From Moraxellaceae bacterium (GTDB taxonomy: Bacteria > Pseudomonadota > Gammaproteobacteria > Pseudomonadales > Moraxellaceae), in assembly GCA_029237815.1 (NCBI GenBank), contig JAQZBP010000003.1:589813-653812 (forward strand): a stretch of DNA of 64,000 nucleotides, given 5' to 3'. The notes beneath the pieces were generated by a model. It worked only from the letters and a program-made list of their open reading frames with translations. It made no database searches and was not told the DNA's origin. The translations under genes were made by a program, and so were the position numbers. Below, in pieces: positions 1 to 8,084 of the stretch (its first letter is position 1; each line of letters opens with the position of its first letter).

Positions 1-202
1 CGATGTTCGGCAGCGCGAAGAGGAAGAGCAGCGCGGCCAGGGCGCGATCCTGCATTGCCGCCAGCAACTCGCCGATCGAAATCTGTGAACTCGAGGAGGC
101 GTCGGCGACGCGCAGGAGGAAACGCGAGAGCGGCTCCCGCGTCATGTCGGGCGCGTGGCCGCCGCCGGGAAGGTCTGCTGCGGGAGGCAGGTCTGGAAGC
201 AT
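1..202 (-). CDS. ExoD family membrane protein (5' part only)
   Basis: Only the N-terminal part lies in the window; the gene runs off the left edge. The visible protein contains IGELLAAMQDRA followed by a hydrophobic stretch ending FALPNI. This matches the start of ExoD proteins, which are membrane proteins linked to exopolysaccharide synthesis. Two starts are possible, ATG at 202 or ATG at 145; neither has a clear Shine-Dalgarno, and the ExoD-like part begins only after the second. The family call rests on about 45 residues, so it is fairly good but not certain. Confidence 0.6.
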   Translation of the reverse strand, partial: MLPDLPPAADLPGGGHAPDMTREPLSRFLLRVADASSSSQISIGELLAAMQDRALAALLFLFALPNI

Positions 203-523
203 TGCGGGTTCTTGCGGTCGTCGGGGTGGCTGGCAATTCAGGGAGCGTCGGGAAAGCGGCACGACTTGCCGGCGTTGCGCGGCCGCCGCAAGCACTTCCT
301 GCGGCCTGCGGTACCGGCGCAGGTCGCCCCTGCCGGCGCGTAAGCTACCACAGCCGGATACCGGCGCCGTACTGCCAGCAGGCTGACGGTCCGGGCACGC
401 AAGCGGCGCACGTGGCGCAACCTGGCGCCACCGTGACGACCCGCCTTCTGTCGCCCTGCCCACTGCCGCCGCGCTAGTTCCTGCCCGCTCCGGACCTCTT
501 GTTGTGACCGCCGCCACGCAGGC
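203..523. other. Intergenic, no gene seen
   Basis: This stretch lies between the ExoD fragment and the end of the stress-protein gene. The open frames in it are short, arginine- and alanine-rich and look like GC-rich chance frames. No terminator, repeat or RNA was recognised. Confidence 0.5.
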
Positions 524-1063
524 CTAGTGCGGCTTCAGCCGGCCCTCGATGGTGTCGTCCAGCGTCTTGCCGGTCGCCGCGCCGATCAGCATCTTCACGC
601 CCGCCACCATGTCGCCGTGCTTGTGGTCCCAGTAGTAGCCACCGGTGGGCGTGACCTTGATGACCGTGATGCGCGGATCATCCATGCCCGCGGTGAACCA
701 GGTCTTCAGGATGGGCGTCCAGAGCTCCTCGATCTTCTGGCGGTCGCGCGACACCGTGGCGCGGCCGGACAGGTGCAAGAAGCAGCTCTGCCGCCCGCCC
801 TGGAAGAACAGCTCCACCCTGGCGTCGGCCGCCAGCTCCTGGTTCTTCAGGCTGTCGCTGGAACTCAGGAACCAGAGGTTGCCCTCCGCGTCCACCTGGC
901 GGACGTTCATCGGCCGCGTCTCGAGCGCCTGCCCCGCGCCCTCCACGGTGCAGAAGAAACAGTTCTGCGTTTCCTTGACCATGTCGCGCAGCTGCGTCAC
1001 CGCGGCCGAGCCCTGCAGGTCCTGGTAGTTCTTCTCGGGTTGCTGCTGCTTGATGGAATCCAT
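524..1063 (-). CDS. Pyridoxamine 5'-phosphate oxidase-like general stress protein
   Basis: A 179-residue protein of the split-barrel flavin-binding fold, like general stress protein 26. Members bind FMN or a related flavin; the substrate is unknown. Supporting motifs are FFCTVEG, then LETRPMNVRQVD and EGNLWFLSSSDS, then ARVELFFQGGRQSCFLHLSG, and a C-terminal part ending in YYWDHKHGDM, all typical of this group. The ATG at 1063 is chosen because a perfect AGGAGG lies just upstream; the frame stays open further upstream, but that part reads as low-complexity sequence. It is transcribed divergently from the secreted protein at 1459. Soluble and cytoplasmic, with no signal peptide. Confidence 0.85.
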   Translation of the reverse strand: MDSIKQQQPEKNYQDLQGSAAVTQLRDMVKETQNCFFCTVEGAGQALETRPMNVRQVDAEGNLWFLSSSDSLKNQELAADARVELFFQGGRQSCFLHLSGRATVSRDRQKIEELWTPILKTWFTAGMDDPRITVIKVTPTGGYYWDHKHGDMVAGVKMLIGAATGKTLDDTIEGRLKPH

Positions 1064-1105
1064 GTGCTGGCCCTCCTGTTGCGGGTGGGGACGAATCGCC
1101 GGACT

Positions 1106-1134
1106 GCCGGAACGCCGGAACGCCGGAACGCCGG
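1106..1134. repeat. Short tandem repeat (8-bp unit, three copies)
   Basis: The unit GCCGGAAC occurs three times head to tail (1106-1113, 1114-1121, 1122-1129) with a partial fourth. It lies upstream of the stress-protein gene, in the 395-bp gap (1064-1458) between two divergent genes. No other feature was recognised in that gap. It may be simple slippage. Confidence 0.6.
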
Positions 1135-1458
1135 GCCGCCGGGCCGGAATCGCCCCGCTGCCGTCGCCGCCGGCGGCGGGACGGGAAAACCTCAGTGTAG
1201 TGAATGGCCGTGGAGGGCAACGGCAACGCATCCGTCGTGCAGGCGGCGGCCTCAAAAAAATAACGCGCGAGCGTGCAATTCAAACGTAATCGCTACAGCC
1301 GATTGCGAGAGCTGCATTGCCGCGCATGAGCCTGACTGGCAGCGTGGTGTATCGGCACAGGCGTGCCGCCCACGGATCGCCTGCCGCGTCGCTGACGGTG
1401 GCACTGCGGCGCAGGGGCGGCAGGGACCGGCCGCCTTTCCCGGCAAAAGGAGATTGCC

Positions 1459-1905
1459 ATGAAGCTCTCACTGCGCACCTTCGCCAGTGCGCTCACCGCA
1501 GGCGCCTGCCTGCTGGCCGGCACACCCGCCGCGGCCGCCATCATTGCCACCACGTCGATCGACGTGCCCATCGTGGACCTCAACAATCCCTGCACCGCCG
1601 GGCATGACAGCATCGACGGCACGCTCAACCTCAATGCCATCGCCGAGCGCGATCCCGGCGGTCTCATCACGGTGCGCTTCAGCGGCCGCGGCTCGGGCGC
1701 GGACGTCAACAATCTCTTCTACCGCTTCCTGACGGCGGGCACGGTGCAGTTCCATGACCCGCTACCGGCGGACATCCTGCTGAGCGTGCGTCTCGGCACC
1801 AGCACGACCGGCAGCAACGCACGCCTCGGCCTCTCCCTGCATGTCAACGAACAGGGGCGCGTCACCGACATCGGACAGAGCGGCCTGCAATGTGGCGGCC
1901 TCTAG
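1459..1905 (+). CDS. Small secreted protein of unknown function
   Basis: 148 residues with a clear Sec signal peptide: MKLSLRTF, a hydrophobic core, and a likely cleavage after TPAAAA. The mature part is about 120 residues and holds two cysteines, one near its start (NPCTAG) and one near the end (LQCGGL), which could form a disulfide. No known domain was recognised. The start has AAGGAG a few bases upstream. It stands alone and is followed by a strong terminator, so it is probably a single-gene transcript. Likely periplasmic or exported; function unknown. Confidence 0.75.
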   Translation: MKLSLRTFASALTAGACLLAGTPAAAAIIATTSIDVPIVDLNNPCTAGHDSIDGTLNLNAIAERDPGGLITVRFSGRGSGADVNNLFYRFLTAGTVQFHDPLPADILLSVRLGTSTTGSNARLGLSLHVNEQGRVTDIGQSGLQCGGL

Positions 1906-1933
1906 CACGGCGGGGTGGTGTGCGGGCATGAAA

Positions 1934-1965
1934 AAGGGCGGGGCCGCCAAAGCGGCCCCGCCCTT
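1934..1965 (+). terminator. Strong hairpin terminator after the secreted protein
   Basis: A perfect 14-bp stem (1934-1947 with 1952-1965) around the loop CAAA, with A-rich sequence on the left and T residues on the right. It sits 29 bases past the stop of the gene ending at 1905 and before the convergent hydrolase gene, so it may work in both directions. Confidence 0.85.
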
Positions 1966-2010
1966 GTCTCCGCCCCCGACGTTACCCGCGGGAGCTCGCC
2001 CTGCAGCGGC

Positions 2011-2955
2011 TTACAGGAACTGCAGGACCGGTACCAGTGTCGCCGCCGGGTCTTCCTCGTGCGGCACGTGGCCCAGGGTTTCGAACAGCACGACCTGGCT
2101 GCCCGGGATGTCCTTGCCGAAACGCCCGGCATCCGCCGGCACCAGCAGGCGGTCACGACCGCCCCAGAGCACCAGCGTGGGCTGGCGGATGGTGCGGATC
2201 TCGGCGCTGTAGTCGGTCACCAGGTCCTGCTGGGCGAAGCGCTCGCGCAGCGCCGCGCGGTTGCCGGCGCGCAGTGTCAGGTCGTAGTAGCGGTCCACGA
2301 GCTCGGGCGTGACCTTGGCCGGATCGCCGTACACGTCACGCACGCTGTCCTCGACCATCGAACGCGGCAGCGTGACTTCCATCAGGCGGTTCAGGCCTGG
2401 CATCTGCGCAATGCGAAAGGCGATGGGCATGTCGTTGTCGTGCACCGGATAACCGCCGGCGTCCACCAGCACCAGCTTCTTCACGCGCTCGGGATGGGCC
2501 ACGGCCACACCCCAGGCAATACGGCCGCCCAGTGAGTTGCCACCCAGTGTGAACTCCTGCACGCCCAGCGCATCGGCCACGCCGGCGACGAACCTCACGT
2601 AGGCCTCCAGGCGGTAATCGTTGTCGGGCGCGGGACCGGTCAGGCCGAAGCCCGGCATGTCGAAGCGGATGACGCGACGCGTCTTCGCCAGCTCCTGAGT
2701 CCAGCCGTCCCAGGTGTGCAGGCTTGCCGAGGTGCCGTGCAGCAGCACGATGGGCAGCGGATCCTCGCGCGGGCCCTCGTCACGGAAATGCACCTGCATG
2801 CCGTTCACGGTGATGAACTGCGAGGGCGGCGTTGCCCAGCGCGCCTTCAGCTCGTCGACGTTCCGGTCCGGCGCCCAGGTGGCGGCCACGAAGCCCCCGG
2901 TCGCCACAATCACCACCACCACCAGGGCCAGGAGGCCCTGCACTGCACGCTTCAT
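2011..2955 (-). CDS. Membrane-anchored alpha/beta hydrolase
   Basis: 314 residues. An N-terminal hydrophobic segment (about residues 5-26) should be a signal anchor or signal peptide. The alpha/beta hydrolase fold follows: LLHGTSAS forms the oxyanion region, GGNSLGG carries the nucleophile Ser141, GGRDRLLVP the acid, and LGHVPHEEDP the catalytic His. The substrate is unknown; the sequence is typical of esterases and C-C hydrolases of the MhpC type. ATG at 2955 follows GGGAGA. It is divergent from the DUF2267 gene and convergent with the secreted protein. Confidence 0.85.
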   Translation of the reverse strand: MKRAVQGLLALVVVVIVATGGFVAATWAPDRNVDELKARWATPPSQFITVNGMQVHFRDEGPREDPLPIVLLHGTSASLHTWDGWTQELAKTRRVIRFDMPGFGLTGPAPDNDYRLEAYVRFVAGVADALGVQEFTLGGNSLGGRIAWGVAVAHPERVKKLVLVDAGGYPVHDNDMPIAFRIAQMPGLNRLMEVTLPRSMVEDSVRDVYGDPAKVTPELVDRYYDLTLRAGNRAALRERFAQQDLVTDYSAEIRTIRQPTLVLWGGRDRLLVPADAGRFGKDIPGSQVVLFETLGHVPHEEDPAATLVPVLQFL

Positions 2956-3413
2956 GTGATTCTCCCTGCGTCCGCTGCGGGATCGCGCTCTTTGAAAAAA
3001 ATCCGCCACGCTCGACGGCCTGCTGCAACTGGAATGACAGCGCAAGCGCGCCGCCTCCGGCCGCGCAGAGTAGCACTGCGGCGGCGCGATCCCCATCGCC
3101 CGCGAGGCCGGACACACCACGGCCAGTGGCCCGTCCTGCTTCCGGCAGTGCAGAGCAGGTACACGGAGCAGCAGGGCAAGGCGTACTCGGTCGCACGGGA
3201 AGTGCCGGCGATCGGGCCGCGCGCATCTAGACTTTCCGTTGTGGGGTCGCTGTGCGGCCTGGCAAGCGGTACAGCAGGGGAATACGCCGACGCCCTTGCC
3301 CGCTGCCGTGCCGCCACCTTTCGACAGCACGACGCAGCCACGTGGCACGCCACGCCATGGCCTGACTCCCTACCGCCATCGTGACCGCGCTACCAGCCGG
3401 TCAGGAGGATCTC
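2956..3413. other. Intergenic between divergent genes, no gene seen
   Basis: 458 bases between the hydrolase (minus) and DUF2267 (plus) genes. It must hold both promoters, but no clear -35/-10 pair or operator could be picked out by eye. Frames through it look like chance frames. Confidence 0.5.
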
Positions 3414-3854
3414 ATGCAGTTCAGTGAATTTCTGGGACAGGTGCAGCATCGCGCGCAACTGCCCTCCCTCGGCCATGCCCTGGCCGCCACCCGTGCCACG
3501 CTGGTTACGCTCGGCGAGCGCCTGGCCGGCGGCGAGCCCGCCGACCTCGCGGCGCAGCTGCCGCGCGAGATCGCGCATTTCGTGGTCCGCGGCGAGCCGT
3601 CCAGCATGGGCACGGGCCAGCGCTTCGACCTCAACGAGTTCATCACGCGGGTGTCGCTGCGCGAGGGCGTGGACATGCCGCTGGCCGCCCAGCATGCCCA
3701 GGCGGTGCTCGGCGTGCTGAATGCGGCGGTCTCGCCCGGCGAAATGGCGCAGGTACGCGGGCAATTGCCGGAAGACATCCGCCGGCTGCTGGAGGGCGGC
3801 GCCAACATCGTGCCGGAGGGCATCGCGGCGAGCGCCGCCAGCGCGGGCTTCTGA
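3414..3854 (+). CDS. DUF2267 domain protein
   Basis: 146 residues, soluble and mostly alpha-helical. The pattern MQFSEFLGQVQ, then ATLVTLGERLAGGEPADLA and QLPREI, then a second half with LNEFITRVSLREGV and QVRGQLPEDIRRLL, shows the two repeated helical halves typical of DUF2267. Family members are often found near stress or transport genes; no biochemical role is established. ATG at 3414 is preceded by AGGAGG, so this start is firm. It lies upstream of an AI-2E-type permease on the same strand with a 225-base gap, so co-transcription is uncertain. Confidence 0.85.
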   Translation: MQFSEFLGQVQHRAQLPSLGHALAATRATLVTLGERLAGGEPADLAAQLPREIAHFVVRGEPSSMGTGQRFDLNEFITRVSLREGVDMPLAAQHAQAVLGVLNAAVSPGEMAQVRGQLPEDIRRLLEGGANIVPEGIAASAASAGF

Positions 3855-4079
3855 ACCTGCGCCCGCACGCCGGCCGCCGCCGCGGCAGCACGCCGCAATT
3901 GCCGCGCTGCATTTCGTGCGCCTGTCTCCCGGGCGTCACCGAGTCCCCGCACTGGTCGCAAGCGTCAGGCACCGCCGCAACTGAGTGATTTTCCGGGCGT
4001 TGTGTAAGCGCGACAGCAATGCCGGCCGCGCTTGACTAGATTGTCCGGGCGCCCTCCTCGCCTGCCGGACCGACCGCCC

Positions 4080-5135
4080 ATGGACCACACCGAACTGCAC
4101 CAGAAATCCTTCCTGCTGCTGCTCATCCTGGCCACGCTGGGCTTCGGCTGGATCCTGCTGCCTTTCTTCAACGCCGTGTTCTGGGCCGCGGTGCTGGCCA
4201 TCGTGTTCACGCCGCTGCACCACCGCCTGCAGCGGCGCCTGCCGCGGCGGCACAACCTGGCGGCGCTCGCCACGCTACTGCTCTGCCTCGTCATGGTGAT
4301 CCTGCCGCTGCTGCTGCTCGGCAACCTGCTGGCGCGCGAAGTGGCAGAAACCTACGAGAAATTCCAGTCGGGACGCATGAACCTCGGCACCTATCTGCGG
4401 GACGGCATCGACCTGCTGCCCGAGTGGCTCGGCCGGCTGCTCGAGCGCCACGGCTTCGCCAACATCAACACCGTGCAGGACAAGATTTCGTCCTCCGCCA
4501 TGCAGGGCGGCCAGTTCCTGTTCAGCCGCACGCTGGTGGTCGGGCAGAACACGATGAACTTCCTGATAGGCTTCGCGCTCATGCTCTACCTGCTGTTTTT
4601 CCTGCTGCGCGACGGTGTCGCGCTGACCGCCCGCATCCGCCAGGCGCTGCCGCTCAGCATGGCGCACAAGCAGCGGCTGCTCACCAAGTTCACCACCGTC
4701 ATCCGCGCGACCATCAAGGGCAACTTCGTGGTGGCAGCCGTGCAGGGCACGCTGGGCGGCGTGATCTTCGCGCTGCTCGGCATCGAGGGCGCGGTGCTGT
4801 GGGGCGCGGTGATGGCCTTCCTGTCGCTGCTGCCGGCCTTCGGCGCCGCCCTCGTGTGGGCGCCGGTGGCCCTCTATTTCCTGTTCAGCGGTGAGCTCTG
4901 GCGTGGCGTGGTGCTGATCGTGTTCGGCATGGGCGTGATCGGGCTGATCGACAACCTGCTGCGCCCCATCCTGGTGGGGCGCGACACGCGCATGCCGGAC
5001 TATGTCGTGCTGGTGTCGACGCTGGGCGGGCTCGCGCTGTTCGGGCTGAGCGGCTTCGTGATCGGCCCGGTGATTGCCGGCCTGTTCATTTCCGCCTGGG
5101 ACATTTTCGAGCCGGGTGCCGAAGCGCCGCCATGA
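4080..5135 (+). CDS. AI-2E family (PerM-like) membrane transporter
   Basis: 351 residues with about eight hydrophobic segments. An N-terminal pair (LLLLILATLGFGWILLPFF) is followed by a soluble loop at about 95-160 and then a hydrophobic C-terminal half with GLIDNLLRPILVG and FGLSGFVIGPVIAGLF, the signature end of the family. Members include TqsA, an AI-2 exporter, and Na+/H+ antiporters, so the substrate cannot be inferred. The start at 4080 has no clear Shine-Dalgarno; a start at 4032 is open but adds an arginine- and proline-rich leader. It is convergent with the MFS gene, only 21 bases apart. Confidence 0.88.
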   Translation: MDHTELHQKSFLLLLILATLGFGWILLPFFNAVFWAAVLAIVFTPLHHRLQRRLPRRHNLAALATLLLCLVMVILPLLLLGNLLAREVAETYEKFQSGRMNLGTYLRDGIDLLPEWLGRLLERHGFANINTVQDKISSSAMQGGQFLFSRTLVVGQNTMNFLIGFALMLYLLFFLLRDGVALTARIRQALPLSMAHKQRLLTKFTTVIRATIKGNFVVAAVQGTLGGVIFALLGIEGAVLWGAVMAFLSLLPAFGAALVWAPVALYFLFSGELWRGVVLIVFGMGVIGLIDNLLRPILVGRDTRMPDYVVLVSTLGGLALFGLSGFVIGPVIAGLFISAWDIFEPGAEAPP

Positions 5136-5156
5136 TGCCGCGGCCGCGCGACAGAC

Positions 5157-6374
5157 TCAGGGTGCCGCGACGGGCTGCCGGCGATGGAAGCGCCAGCTCA
5201 GCCACAACATCGGCAGCAGCAGCACGGCGTTGGCGAGATAGGGCAGGTGCGGATGCAGCTGGTAGAGCCCGGTGCCCAGCACGGGGCCGATGATGGAGCC
5301 CAGCGCCGGCACGGACGAGGTGAGGCCGGCCAGCGCGCCCTGCTCCTCCGCGCCGACCGCGAGCGAGGCCAGCGCCAGGCAGGCGGGAAACGCGAGCCCG
5401 ATGCCGAGGCCGCAGAGGCCGACCCCGAAGAAGAGGCCGCCGGTGCTGCCTGCCACGCCCAGCGCGGCGGAGCCCGCCACCAGGCTGGCCATGCCCCAGA
5501 AGGTCAGGCGCGCCGGCGCCCAGTTCATGCGCTGCACGAGTAGTGCCTGCGCCACCAGCGCCACTGCCGCGGACAGCATCAGCGCGAGGCCCACCTGGCG
5601 CGCCGCCTGCTGGCTGTCGAGGCGGAGCACGTCCTGGAAATAGAACGCCAGCGTCTGCTGTACCACCGAGTAGGCAACCAGCATCGCCACCGCGATGAGC
5701 AGCACCACGCGATAGCGGCCGTCGTTGTAGCCGAGATGGATGCGCGGGGCCTCGCCACCGTTGGCGCCGTGGCGCGGCGATTCCGGCAGGCGCCAGACCA
5801 TCAGCACAAGGCAGACGCCGGTGATGGCCGCGGCAAAGAGCAGCGGCGCCAGCAGGCTGATGGCGGCGAGCAGGCCGCCGCAGGCAGGACCGATGATGGT
5901 GCCCATGCTGTTGGCGGCGCCGAGCCGGGCAAGACCCGCAGTGCGGGTCGCGGGTGTCGTGATGTCGCAGATATAGGCGTTGGCCGCCGGCATGGTGCCG
6001 GCCATCACCAGCGACTGCGCGCAGCGCGCCACGATCAGGCAGCTCCACAGCATGAGCCCCTGCAGCCAGTCGAGCATGCCGAGCCAGAACAGGCCAGCGA
6101 AGAGCAGCGTGCCGGCGGTATAGCCGGAGAGGCCGACCAGCATGACGCGGCGGCGTCCCCAGACATCGCTCTGCCGCCCCCAGTAGCGCGCCGCCAGCGC
6201 ATACACCGCCGACGACGCGGTGATGATGACGCCCACCTGCAACTCCTTCAGCCCGACCTCGCGGCCCAGCAGGGGCAGCAGCGTGAACACCAGCGTCTGT
6301 CCCAGCACCATGGACATGATGGCGAGGAAGAGCAGCGTGAAAGGCGCCGTGGCAGGGGGCGGGGTCGTGGACAT
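5157..6374 (-). CDS. MFS drug/metabolite exporter (TetA-like, DHA1)
   Basis: 405 residues with twelve predicted membrane segments. The loop between segments 2 and 3 carries the MFS motif A (GRQSDVWGRRRVML), and the motif-C region of the proton antiporters appears as ANSMGTIIGPACGGLL near segment 5. This pattern belongs to the TetA/DHA1 exporters, so proton-driven export of a small hydrophobic compound is likely, but the substrate is unknown. The start at ATG 6374 gives the usual family length; the open frame further upstream reads as chance sequence. Divergent from the YetF-domain gene at 6686. Confidence 0.87.
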   Translation of the reverse strand: MSTTPPPATAPFTLLFLAIMSMVLGQTLVFTLLPLLGREVGLKELQVGVIITASSAVYALAARYWGRQSDVWGRRRVMLVGLSGYTAGTLLFAGLFWLGMLDWLQGLMLWSCLIVARCAQSLVMAGTMPAANAYICDITTPATRTAGLARLGAANSMGTIIGPACGGLLAAISLLAPLLFAAAITGVCLVLMVWRLPESPRHGANGGEAPRIHLGYNDGRYRVVLLIAVAMLVAYSVVQQTLAFYFQDVLRLDSQQAARQVGLALMLSAAVALVAQALLVQRMNWAPARLTFWGMASLVAGSAALGVAGSTGGLFFGVGLCGLGIGLAFPACLALASLAVGAEEQGALAGLTSSVPALGSIIGPVLGTGLYQLHPHLPYLANAVLLLPMLWLSWRFHRRQPVAAP

Positions 6375-6685
6375 GGGCAGGCCGGTCAGGAATCGGGACG
6401 CGCCCGGGGCGAAGCGGCGACCGACTGATTCTAAGGGCCGCGCGGGCGCATGCCAGCGGCTTTTCCATGGCCGGCGACGGCGGCCCGACCGCGGCACCGT
6501 GGCGCACTCGTGCCCACCATCGCCATCACGGCCATTCGCGTCTCGCGCTGCCGCTATTACCGGTGTGCCGTTGCCGCCGGGGCGGCCGGACAAGTCGCCA
6601 CCGGCCGCCTACAAATCCCGGCCGGCAATTCCGCCGGCGTCGCCAATACTGCCGGTTCAACAGCGGCGCTTTCCGGAGAGCCGGA

Positions 6686-7162
6686 ATGGATGACCTCTTG
6701 CGGCTCACGTCCGCGTGGTGGGAGCTGGTGCTGCGCGGCGCGCTGGTCTATCTGGCCATCCTGGCGTTCATGCGCCTGTCCGCGCGCCGCGAGGTCGGCA
6801 AGTTCACGCCCTTCGACCTTGCCGTCCTGCTCATCATCAGCGAGGCGGTGTCGCCGGGTCTCACGGGGGAGGAGAAATCCGTGACCGGCGGCGTCATCGT
6901 GGTGCTCACGCTGCTCGCGCTCAACTGGATCGTCAGCGAACTGAATTTCCGCTTCCGGCGCGTCGAGCGGGTGCTGGAGGGCGAGCCCGTCGTGGTGATC
7001 CGCGAGGGGCGCGTGCTCTACCGGCAGCTGCACCGCTGCCGCATCACCAACAAGGACCTGCTGTCCGCGCTGCGCCAGCACGAGTGCACGACGCCCTCGG
7101 AGGTGGCGCTTGCGGTGGTGGAACCCAACGGCAGCATCAGCGTGAGAAAGCGCATGGGCTGA
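6686..7162 (+). CDS. DUF421 / YetF-domain membrane protein
   Basis: 158 residues. The N-terminus has membrane segments with the family pattern MRLSARREVGKFTPFDLAVL and IISEAVSPG. A cytoplasmic YetF domain follows, including EPVVVIREGRVL and RITNKDLLSALRQ. Bacillus relatives (YetF, YdfS) contribute to spore germinant receptor function; in proteobacteria the role is unknown. ATG at 6686 is preceded by GGAGAG. The protein is a little shorter than many members, with fewer membrane segments. It stands 89 bases before the copper-protein gene and could share a transcript with it. Confidence 0.85.
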   Translation: MDDLLRLTSAWWELVLRGALVYLAILAFMRLSARREVGKFTPFDLAVLLIISEAVSPGLTGEEKSVTGGVIVVLTLLALNWIVSELNFRFRRVERVLEGEPVVVIREGRVLYRQLHRCRITNKDLLSALRQHECTTPSEVALAVVEPNGSISVRKRMG

Positions 7163-7251
7163 TGCCGCGCCACCGCTTTACTCCCTTATCGGGCAAGGGG
7201 CGCTCCACTGGACTACGGTTAGTGCTCCCCTCTCGTTCAAGGAGACACGTG

Positions 7252-7626
7252 ATGGCACACGAACAGTACGCCACCTGCATCGAAGCCTGTAACACCTGCG
7301 CCGACGCCTGCGACTCCTGCGCAACCGCCTGCCTGCAGGAGTCGGACAGCCAGGCCCTGGCACGCTGCATCGCGCTCGACATCGACTGCGCGCAGGCCTG
7401 CCGCATGGTCGCGGGCTTCATGGCGCGCGGCAGTGAAATGGCGGCCTATTTCTGCAAGTTCTGCGAGGAGATGTGCGAGGCCTGCGGCGAGGAATGCGCC
7501 AGGCACTCGATGGCGCATTGCCAGCAGTGCGCCGAAGCCTGCCGGCGCTGCGCCGCGGAATGCCGGCGCATGGCCGTCAAGATGCCGGGCGCGCGTGCCG
7601 CGCAGGGCGCCTCGCCGGCGCACTGA
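7252..7626 (+). CDS. Cys-rich four-helix-bundle copper-binding protein (DUF326/Csp-like)
   Basis: 124 residues with 19 cysteines, most spaced as CxxC or CxxxC along helices (positions 9, 13, 16, 20, 23, 27, 39, 46, 50, 68, 71, 75, 78, 82, 90, 93, 97, 100, 104). This is the pattern of the Csp copper storage proteins, where Cys residues line the core of a four-helix bundle and bind many Cu(I) ions. No signal peptide is seen, so it should be cytosolic (Csp3-like). The ATG at 7252 follows AAGGAG. The next gene starts 23 bases downstream and the pair ends at a terminator. Copper binding is inferred from the family. Confidence 0.92.
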   Translation: MAHEQYATCIEACNTCADACDSCATACLQESDSQALARCIALDIDCAQACRMVAGFMARGSEMAAYFCKFCEEMCEACGEECARHSMAHCQQCAEACRRCAAECRRMAVKMPGARAAQGASPAH

Positions 7627-7649
7627 CGCCACGACAGTGGAGGTCCGCC

Positions 7650-8000
7650 ATGACAGACCGTCCGCGGCAAAAGCGTAGTGACCGCAGCCACCGCCCGGAG
7701 GCCGGCAACCGCCACGACACGCCCGACGTTCACCAGGAACGCAACACGCCGGCGCGCCGGCCCGGCACCACGGCGGCGCCATCCGGCGACACTGATAAAC
7801 GCCCCCCCGCACCCGGCAAGGCCACCGCGGCCGTGACGCAGGAGGTGCGCCAGGTCGTCAACGACCTCGACGAGCGTTACCGCAAGAGCCATAGCGACAG
7901 CGCGCGCGACCCGGCGGGTCCGCTGCGGGGCACGCTGGGCGGGCCCGGCAATTTCGGCGGCGGCAATCTCGACGAGGAAGAGCTGGAGCCGCCGCAATGA
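7650..8000 (+). CDS. Small hydrophilic protein, partner of the copper-binding gene
   Basis: 116 residues, very polar and proline/arginine-rich in the first half, so probably disordered. A short helical part follows (TQEVRQVVNDLDERYRKSHS) and the end is glycine-rich and acidic (GGGNLDEEELEPPQ). No known domain was recognised. A GTGGAGG ribosome site lies upstream of the ATG at 7650, supporting a real gene. It follows the copper-storage gene by 23 bases, and the terminator stem begins at its own stop codon. A role with copper storage is only suggested by position. Confidence 0.65.
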   Translation: MTDRPRQKRSDRSHRPEAGNRHDTPDVHQERNTPARRPGTTAAPSGDTDKRPPAPGKATAAVTQEVRQVVNDLDERYRKSHSDSARDPAGPLRGTLGGPGNFGGGNLDEEELEPPQ

Positions 8001-8030
8001 AACAGGCCACCGGACGGTGGCCTGTTTCAT
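7997..8030 (+). terminator. Hairpin terminator overlapping a stop codon
   Basis: A perfect 15-bp stem (7997-8011 with 8016-8030) with loop GGAC. The left arm includes the TGA stop codon of the gene ending at 8000. A short T run sits in the right arm. It should end the copper-protein operon. Confidence 0.75.
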
Positions 8031-8084
8031 TGCCGGGCGCTGGCGCCGCGCGCGCGTGCCGCGGCTGTATATGTCGCGAAGCGC

